Shown: positions 30,754-35,573 of the stretch, one piece after another
Layout of the letters: each line of letters opens with the position of its first letter
How positions within the stretch are numbered: the stretch's first letter is position 1
DNA from: a virus
IMG/VR virus record: IMGVR_UViG_3300023115_000056
Location: 1-35,573 of that record
Reading direction: 5' to 3' (one strand)
DNA length: 35,573 nt
Notes under the pieces: generated by a model
The model's input: the letters and a program-made list of their open reading frames with translations, nothing else
What the model was told of the DNA's origin: nothing
Databases searched by the model: none
Position numbers and translations under genes: made by a program

Positions 30754-31037
30754 TGCCAGCAGTTACACGATTAGGAGATATATGTTCAGGTCATGGGTGT
30801 TATCCACCTAGGGTTAATGATGAAGCAAGTACTAATGTATTTGTGAATGGTATTGGTGTACATCGAGAAGGTGATCACTGGGTAACACATTGTTGTGGTC
30901 CTTCTTGTCATGATTCTGTATTAGCAAAAGGATCAGATACAGTATTTGTTAATGGTATACCTGCAGCTAGAATTGGTGATCAAGTTGCATGTGGATCTAT
31001 TGCAGCACAAGGTTCACCAAGCGTATTTTTCGGTTAA
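30753..31037 (+). CDS. PAAR-motif spike tip protein
   Basis: 94 residues. Two PAAR-type repeats with GxxxxxG turns (VTRLGDICSGHGCYPPRVND, VNGIGVHREGDHW, VNGIPAARIGDQVACG) and conserved Cys/His residues (CSGHGC, THCCGPSCH) that can bind a metal ion at the apex. PAAR proteins (gp5.4 in T4) sharpen the tip of the gp5 spike for membrane piercing. It starts in a TAATG overlap with the adhesin gene and ends 19 nt before gp25. Confidence 0.9.
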   Translation: MPAVTRLGDICSGHGCYPPRVNDEASTNVFVNGIGVHREGDHWVTHCCGPSCHDSVLAKGSDTVFVNGIPAARIGDQVACGSIAAQGSPSVFFG

Positions 31038-31043
31038 AAGGCT

Positions 31044-31051
31044 TATAAATA
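31044..31051 (+). promoter_or_regulatory. T4-type late promoter before gp25 (leaderless)
   Basis: A perfect TATAAATA, exactly 5 nt before the gp25 ATG at 31057 (TATAAATAATACTATGG). An AAAGG sits 15 nt upstream of the ATG, too far to act and outside the predicted transcript. Confidence 0.6.
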
Positions 31052-31056
31052 ATACT

Positions 31057-31449
31057 ATGGCAAGGAATACAAGAACATTTTCAGACTTTGATTTTAACTT
31101 TACTAAGCATCCAGCAACGTATGATGTGGCTATGAAGTATGACGAAGAAGCAATTAAAGCTTCAGTTCGTAACCTCGTTTTAACTCAAAACTATGAGAGA
31201 CCATTTCATTCAGAAATAGGTTCACAGATAAGAGGATTACTATTTGAACCTTCTGGTCCTATGCTTAATGTAATGTTAAAAAGAGCAATTGAAGATACAA
31301 TTATAAATTTTGAACCTAGAGTTGTATTAGATGATGTACTTGTAAATGTTCAACCAGATGAATATACAGTTTCGGTTAGCATCTATTTCACAATAATAAA
31401 TACAAATAGACCTATAGAGGTTGACTTAATTCTTACGAGAACACGATAA
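31057..31449 (+). CDS. 25: Baseplate wedge protein gp25
   Basis: 130 residues from the ATG at 31057 (T4 gp25: 132); a longer frame opens inside the PAAR gene but is not used. Motifs: TFSDFDFNFTKHPATYDVAM, SVRNLVLTQNYERPFHSEIG with the conserved ERPF block, and RVVLDDVLVNVQPDEYTVSV. gp25 joins gp6 and gp53 and helps nucleate the sheath. It overlaps gene 6 by one base (TAATG). The late promoter abuts the start codon. Confidence 0.93.
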   Translation: MARNTRTFSDFDFNFTKHPATYDVAMKYDEEAIKASVRNLVLTQNYERPFHSEIGSQIRGLLFEPSGPMLNVMLKRAIEDTIINFEPRVVLDDVLVNVQPDEYTVSVSIYFTIINTNRPIEVDLILTRTR

Positions 31450-33302
31450 TGGCACATTATACGAATAGGAAAATACAAACATCAGAATTAGATTTTGATG
31501 CAATTAAAGCAAATATAAAAGAATATTTACAAGGCCAAGATACTTTTAGAGATTATGACTTTGAAGGATCTAGTCTTTCAATTCTTTTAGATGTTCTTGC
31601 TTATAACACCCATTACAATGCTCTATATACTAACTTAGCGGTTAATGAATCATTTTTAGATTCAGCCAGCAAGCGATCAAGCATCGTTTCACGAGCAAAA
31701 GAAATTGGGTATATTCCTCATTCTGCAACTGGTGCTATAGCAAAAATTAATGTTGTTGTTTCTAATACTACAACAACTCCTGCTTCATTAACAATTCCTG
31801 CATATCAACCATTTCAAGCAACAATAGATGGATCAACATATAATTTTTATAATACTGAAGCCGCGGTTGCTTCACTTTCAGGATCAACATATACATTTGC
31901 TGATATAGAAATTAAAGAAGGTATACCACTACAATTTAAATATACTGTTACTGATGGTGTAAAATACATTATACCAAATCAAAATGTTGATTTAAGCACA
32001 GTAAGAGTTAGAGTTCAAGAAAATTCAGCAAGTGCCTCATTTGAAACATTTGTTCGTCAAGACGAATTATTAGATTTAAATGAAACTTCTAAAATATTCT
32101 TTATTAAAGAAATAGAAAATCAATTGTATGAATTAGAGTTTGGTAATGATGTTATTGGTAAAGCCCTTGCTAATGGTAATGTTGTTACGATTTCATACAT
32201 GACAACAAATAAAACAGAAGCAAATGGTGCTCGAGTATTTTCATATCAAGGTGCCACGCTTTTAGGTGGAAATGTTGCTGTAACAACAACGTTAGGAGCA
32301 ACCGGTGGTACAGATGTAGAAGATATTGAATCAATAAGATACAATGCACCAAGATATTATACAGCACAAAATAGAGCTGTTACAACCGAAGATTATAAAG
32401 CAACAATTTATAGATCATATCCTGATGCTCAAACAATTAATGTATGGGGTGGAGAAGATAACATTCCTGCACAATATGGTAAAGTGTTTATTTCAATTAA
32501 ACCTGAAACAACAAACGCTTTAACAGCAGCACAAAAAGATTTGATCATTACAGAAATATTAAAGAATAAGAACGTTGTATCTATTACGCCAGAAATTGTT
32601 GACCCAGAATATATTAATTTAGAAGTAACAACAACAGTTTATTATAATCCTAATCTTACAACACGCGCATTAAGTGATATTAAAGATCTTGTCATACAAA
32701 CAATTAAAGATTATAATGATGATCATTTAGAATCATTTACCGGAATATTTAAATATTCTAATCTGTCTAGAAATATTGATGATACCGAAGATTCAATACT
32801 AAGTAATATTACAACAATTAAATTACATCGAGAAGTAGAAGTTCGATATAATAGTAATACAACATATGAAATTAATTTAGGTAACCCAATCTATCATTCA
32901 GGAGTTCCTGAACAATCTGTTTCAACACACGGATTTATGATTGCAGGTTATGATCAAATGATGTACATCGAAGATTTTCCAAATTCTGATGATCAAACAG
33001 GCTATTTAAGATTGTATTACATTGAAAACGATATTAAAAACTATATTCGTGATTTTGGTGAAATTGACTATGATACAGGTTATATTAAAATGAATGAAAT
33101 AGAAATTACTGGTATCGATACTTCAGCAAGCCCTTCTTTTGAATTTATTATTAAACCACAATCAAATGATGTAGCATCTATAAGAAATCAATTAGTACAA
33201 ATACCTGATAACAATATATTTGTTAATGTAATTGCTGATAAAGTAGCACAAGGAGATCAAGCAGGTAATTCTAATTACATATTTACATCGAGCAGAAATT
33301 AA
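31449..33302 (+). CDS. 6: Baseplate wedge protein gp6
   Basis: 617 residues (T4 gp6: 660), J-family baseplate protein. N-terminal signature SELDFDAIKANIKEYLQGQD, FEGSSLSILLDVLAYNTHYN, NESFLDSASKRSSIVSRAKE, IGYIPHSATGA; middle RYNAPRYYTAQNRAVTTEDY, INVWGGEDN; C-terminal part with LVQIPDNNIFVNV. gp6 forms the continuous iris-like ring of the baseplate. Coupled to gp25; the next gene begins 3 nt after its stop. Confidence 0.93.
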   Translation: MAHYTNRKIQTSELDFDAIKANIKEYLQGQDTFRDYDFEGSSLSILLDVLAYNTHYNALYTNLAVNESFLDSASKRSSIVSRAKEIGYIPHSATGAIAKINVVVSNTTTTPASLTIPAYQPFQATIDGSTYNFYNTEAAVASLSGSTYTFADIEIKEGIPLQFKYTVTDGVKYIIPNQNVDLSTVRVRVQENSASASFETFVRQDELLDLNETSKIFFIKEIENQLYELEFGNDVIGKALANGNVVTISYMTTNKTEANGARVFSYQGATLLGGNVAVTTTLGATGGTDVEDIESIRYNAPRYYTAQNRAVTTEDYKATIYRSYPDAQTINVWGGEDNIPAQYGKVFISIKPETTNALTAAQKDLIITEILKNKNVVSITPEIVDPEYINLEVTTTVYYNPNLTTRALSDIKDLVIQTIKDYNDDHLESFTGIFKYSNLSRNIDDTEDSILSNITTIKLHREVEVRYNSNTTYEINLGNPIYHSGVPEQSVSTHGFMIAGYDQMMYIEDFPNSDDQTGYLRLYYIENDIKNYIRDFGEIDYDTGYIKMNEIEITGIDTSASPSFEFIIKPQSNDVASIRNQLVQIPDNNIFVNVIADKVAQGDQAGNSNYIFTSSRN

Positions 33303-33305
33303 TAG

Positions 33306-34841
33306 ATGAGTGATATTAAGTTAAAAAGTGTAGTATCTAAACAGGTACCTGAGTTCGTACGATCAGACTATCCAATATTTGTAGAATTCTTAAAAGGATA
33401 TTACGAATGGTTAGATCAACACGAACGAAGAGATCTACTTGAATTAAGAGATATTGATACTACTCTTGATGAGTATGTAGAATATTTTAGAAGAGAACTT
33501 GATATACTCGGCGGTACTAGTTATCCATTTATCGATAAAAGATTATTTTTAAGAAAGATTAAACCTTTATTTAAATCAAAAGGTACAGAGTCTTCTTATA
33601 AGTTTTTATTTAAAATATTATTTAATAAAGTTGCAGATATTTCGTATCCTTGGAATTCTGTACTTAAGGCATCTGATGGTCGTTGGAACCAAGAGATGTC
33701 ATTGTTTATTGACATTACTTCTGGTGATGCAAATACATTACCTGGAAATCGAATTGTTGTTAGTGGTACTAATGTTTCAATTAATGTATTTGTAACTCGT
33801 GTTAAACATGTACAAGATGGTGTATACGAAGTATTCATAGATAAAAACTTCTTCGGTACAATTGAAACTAATTACACAATTAATTTTAATGGTATTACCG
33901 GTAATATTATACCAACATCAACTAAAGCAACAATTATAAGACCTGGTGAAGGATTTAAGATTGGTGATTTGATTGAAGGTACTACTATATCTGCCGGTAA
34001 AACGATTACTCAATTATTAAAAGTAACAAGTGTAGATTCAAATGGTGGTATTACTGGTGTTGTTAATATACGATTTGGTGCTGGTTATGAGAATGATTTT
34101 TTCTTATTAACATCTAAATCAACGATTGATGTTTCTGGATCTACTTTTACTTTAGATAAAGGTGTTACAAGACAATATTCTTTACCTGATAATTCTATCA
34201 TTGAAAAATATCAAGAATATGGTTATGCATTAACACCTAATTATTCTGCAACTTCTTATGGTGAAGCAACATATGTAGGTACAATTATACAACAATTCTT
34301 TGAAGAAACTGGCATTGGTCAAAACGAAGAAACAAATTTTGCACTAATCCAATTTGAAATTGGTGCTGTTGCAAAATATCAAGGGTATTATTCTACTAAT
34401 GATAGTTTCCTTGACGATGATATGTTTATTCAAGATAGTCGATTCTATCAAAAATATTCATATCTTATTACAGTTGATGAAAATTTAGAAAAATATAAAT
34501 CAATTGCTAAATCATATTTACATCCAGCTGGTACAGCGTTATTTGGTGAATATCAAATACAGAATAACTTTGTAGCTGGGATTGAAGGAAGTATTGAACT
34601 TGCTGAATGGGTATCGAAGGCTACATTTACGTTAATAAATACTACTATACCTACAGACTACACTTATGCTACAGATAATGGTGGTTTAATTAAAGTTGAA
34701 CCTTATGATTTAGAATTCTATGTAATACCTGAAGAAGATTATAACCCACCAGGAATGTTAACATTCTATGGTGATGGAAGAAATATGTTAGAATCAGATA
34801 TAACCGTTTCTGATTCAGATCCAATAACAACGGTAACTTAG
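33306..34841 (+). CDS. Baseplate wedge-associated structural protein
   Basis: 511 residues. N-terminal ~110 residues are helical and conserved in cyanomyophage baseplate proteins: VPEFVRSDYPIFVEFLKGYY, EWLDQHERRDLLELRDIDTT, FKSKGTESSYKFLFKILFNK. The rest is beta-rich with IRPGEGFKIGDLIEG, VNIRFGAGYENDFFLL, FEIGAVAKYQGYYSTNDSFL and YLITVDENLEKYKSIAKSYL followed by HPAGTALFG. It follows gp6 where T4 has gp7, but clear gp7 similarity is not visible, so it is called by position and pattern only. AATAG precedes the ATG with no strong ribosome site. Confidence 0.72.
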   Translation: MSDIKLKSVVSKQVPEFVRSDYPIFVEFLKGYYEWLDQHERRDLLELRDIDTTLDEYVEYFRRELDILGGTSYPFIDKRLFLRKIKPLFKSKGTESSYKFLFKILFNKVADISYPWNSVLKASDGRWNQEMSLFIDITSGDANTLPGNRIVVSGTNVSINVFVTRVKHVQDGVYEVFIDKNFFGTIETNYTINFNGITGNIIPTSTKATIIRPGEGFKIGDLIEGTTISAGKTITQLLKVTSVDSNGGITGVVNIRFGAGYENDFFLLTSKSTIDVSGSTFTLDKGVTRQYSLPDNSIIEKYQEYGYALTPNYSATSYGEATYVGTIIQQFFEETGIGQNEETNFALIQFEIGAVAKYQGYYSTNDSFLDDDMFIQDSRFYQKYSYLITVDENLEKYKSIAKSYLHPAGTALFGEYQIQNNFVAGIEGSIELAEWVSKATFTLINTTIPTDYTYATDNGGLIKVEPYDLEFYVIPEEDYNPPGMLTFYGDGRNMLESDITVSDSDPITTVT

Positions 34842-34849
34842 GAGTAAAC

Positions 34850-35557
34850 ATGTTAAAAGATAGTATTAAATTGACAGGGCGTTTGTCAATTAAAAAATAC
34901 GATAAAGAAGGTAAAGTGAACTATGAAAAAGAAGTTCCTAACCTCGTCGTAACGTCAGGAAAGGAATTCATTGCTCAGCGTTTATGTAATAATGACTTTG
35001 ATTTTATGAGTCATATGGCTGTTGGTGATGATGCATCGACTGCTGCAGTTAATCAAACTGCACTTCAAAACGAATTAGCTCGAGTTGCTGTATCAAGTGC
35101 TACACCTTCTGGTGTATCTGCAACATTTAATGCATCATTCGGAGCTGGCGTAGGTACAGGCGCTTTAGTTGAAGCTGGTATCTTTAATGCTGCAGCATCA
35201 GCCGTTAAAACATTTGACGGTGATAATGATGTTGATGATGCGAGTGATAATATAACAATTAGTTCACATGGATTTACAACTGCAGATAAAGTAACATATA
35301 CAGATGGTGGTAACGTTGCTATTAGCGGTTTATCTGATGGTGGTACATACTATGTTATTGTTGTTGATTCAAATACAATCCAACTTGCAGCTTCAGAATC
35401 AAACGCAAATGCTGGAACACAGATAAATATTACAGGTACAAGTGGTACTGGTCATAAGTTAACTGCCGGTACTATGCTATGTAGAACAACATTCCCTGTT
35501 ATTAATAAATCATCTACAGAAACTGTAGCAATTTCTTGGGTGATTACTGTAGGATAA
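34850..35557 (+). CDS. Structural protein with inserted beta domain
   Basis: 235 residues with a good GGAG site. N-terminus LTGRLSIKKYDKEGKVNYEK, EVPNLVVTSGKEFIAQRL, MAVGDDASTAA, then NASFGAGVGTGALVEAGIF and, at the very end, MLCRTTFPVINKSSTETVAI SWVITVG together make a compact phage structural fold. Between them, residues ~118-205 (ITISSHGFTTADKVTYTDGG, ISGLSDGGTYYVIVVDSNTI, QLAASESNANAG) form an Ig-like/beta-sandwich module seen in other marine phage virion proteins. Likely a baseplate or fibre-associated part; exact role unknown. Confidence 0.7.
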   Translation: MLKDSIKLTGRLSIKKYDKEGKVNYEKEVPNLVVTSGKEFIAQRLCNNDFDFMSHMAVGDDASTAAVNQTALQNELARVAVSSATPSGVSATFNASFGAGVGTGALVEAGIFNAAASAVKTFDGDNDVDDASDNITISSHGFTTADKVTYTDGGNVAISGLSDGGTYYVIVVDSNTIQLAASESNANAGTQINITGTSGTGHKLTAGTMLCRTTFPVINKSSTETVAISWVITVG

Positions 35558-35561
35558 TTAA

Positions 35562-35573
35562 ATGGCTTCATCA
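35562..35573 (+). CDS. Start of a further structural gene (3' partial)
   Basis: An ATG with AGGA 8 nt upstream, 4 nt after the previous stop codon; only MASS is visible before the window ends. Position suggests another virion gene of the same operon. Confidence 0.45.

Overview
The window is an AT-rich, densely packed piece of a T4-like myovirus (contractile-tailed phage) genome. The T4-type replication and late-transcription block (rnh, dsbA, 33, 59, 32) and baseplate block (4, 54, 16, 26, 48, 53, 27, 5, 25, 6) are recognisable from protein motifs and order. Low GC, marine cyanomyophage-style small genes, no photosynthesis genes and a curli-type gene cluster fit a pelagimyophage (SAR11-infecting T4-like phage) best. 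The host is inferred. Curli-related clusters are, from memory, already reported as widespread in pelagimyophages with unknown function.

Layout. (1) 1-7.8 kb, + strand: the tail of a membrane protein, small membrane proteins (two of them paralogues), then a tightly overlapping module of CsgF, lipoprotein CsgG, a curlin-repeat protein, a FecR-domain protein, a second curlin-repeat protein with an extra N-terminal domain, and an intact CHASE2-class III nucleotide cyclase. An EF-hand membrane protein follows. (2) 7.8-18.4 kb, + strand: small conserved genes, a structured-RNA candidate, dsbA, rnh, a glycosylase-like protein, phoH, a probable lysis cluster (small membrane protein, GH19 endolysin, lipoprotein, SleB-like hydrolase), a PD-(D/E)XK nuclease, a ClpP-like protease and 33-59-32. 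It closes with a bidirectional terminator. (3) 18.4-23.5 kb, - strand: tape measure-like protein, gp26 with a probable -1 frameshift extension, small terminase gp16, gp54-like protein, a conserved unknown and gp4. (4) 23.5 kb to the end, + strand: gp48, gp53, gp27, gp5, tail fibre/adhesin genes, PAAR tip, gp25, gp6 and two further structural proteins.

Regulation seen in the sequence. Seven copies of a sigma70-like element (nTGTAC or close variant, exactly 18 nt, TATAAT) lie between 8.0 and 17.3 kb. T4-type late elements (TATAAATA) precede the membrane/curli block, the small basic gene, gp48 and gp25, and one lies on the - strand before the gene at 22467-23042. In three cases the late element is exactly 5 nt from the ATG, and one sigma70-like copy is 6 nt from an ATG. 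All four predict leaderless mRNAs, whereas most other genes have good Shine-Dalgarno sites. gp33, encoded here, is the co-activator such late promoters need.

Most noteworthy are the late-expressed curli export/curlin/FecR/cyclase module, the gp26 T8 slippery site leading into a 60-residue extension just before the tape measure gene, the leaderless late promoters, and the RNA candidate at 8530-8618.
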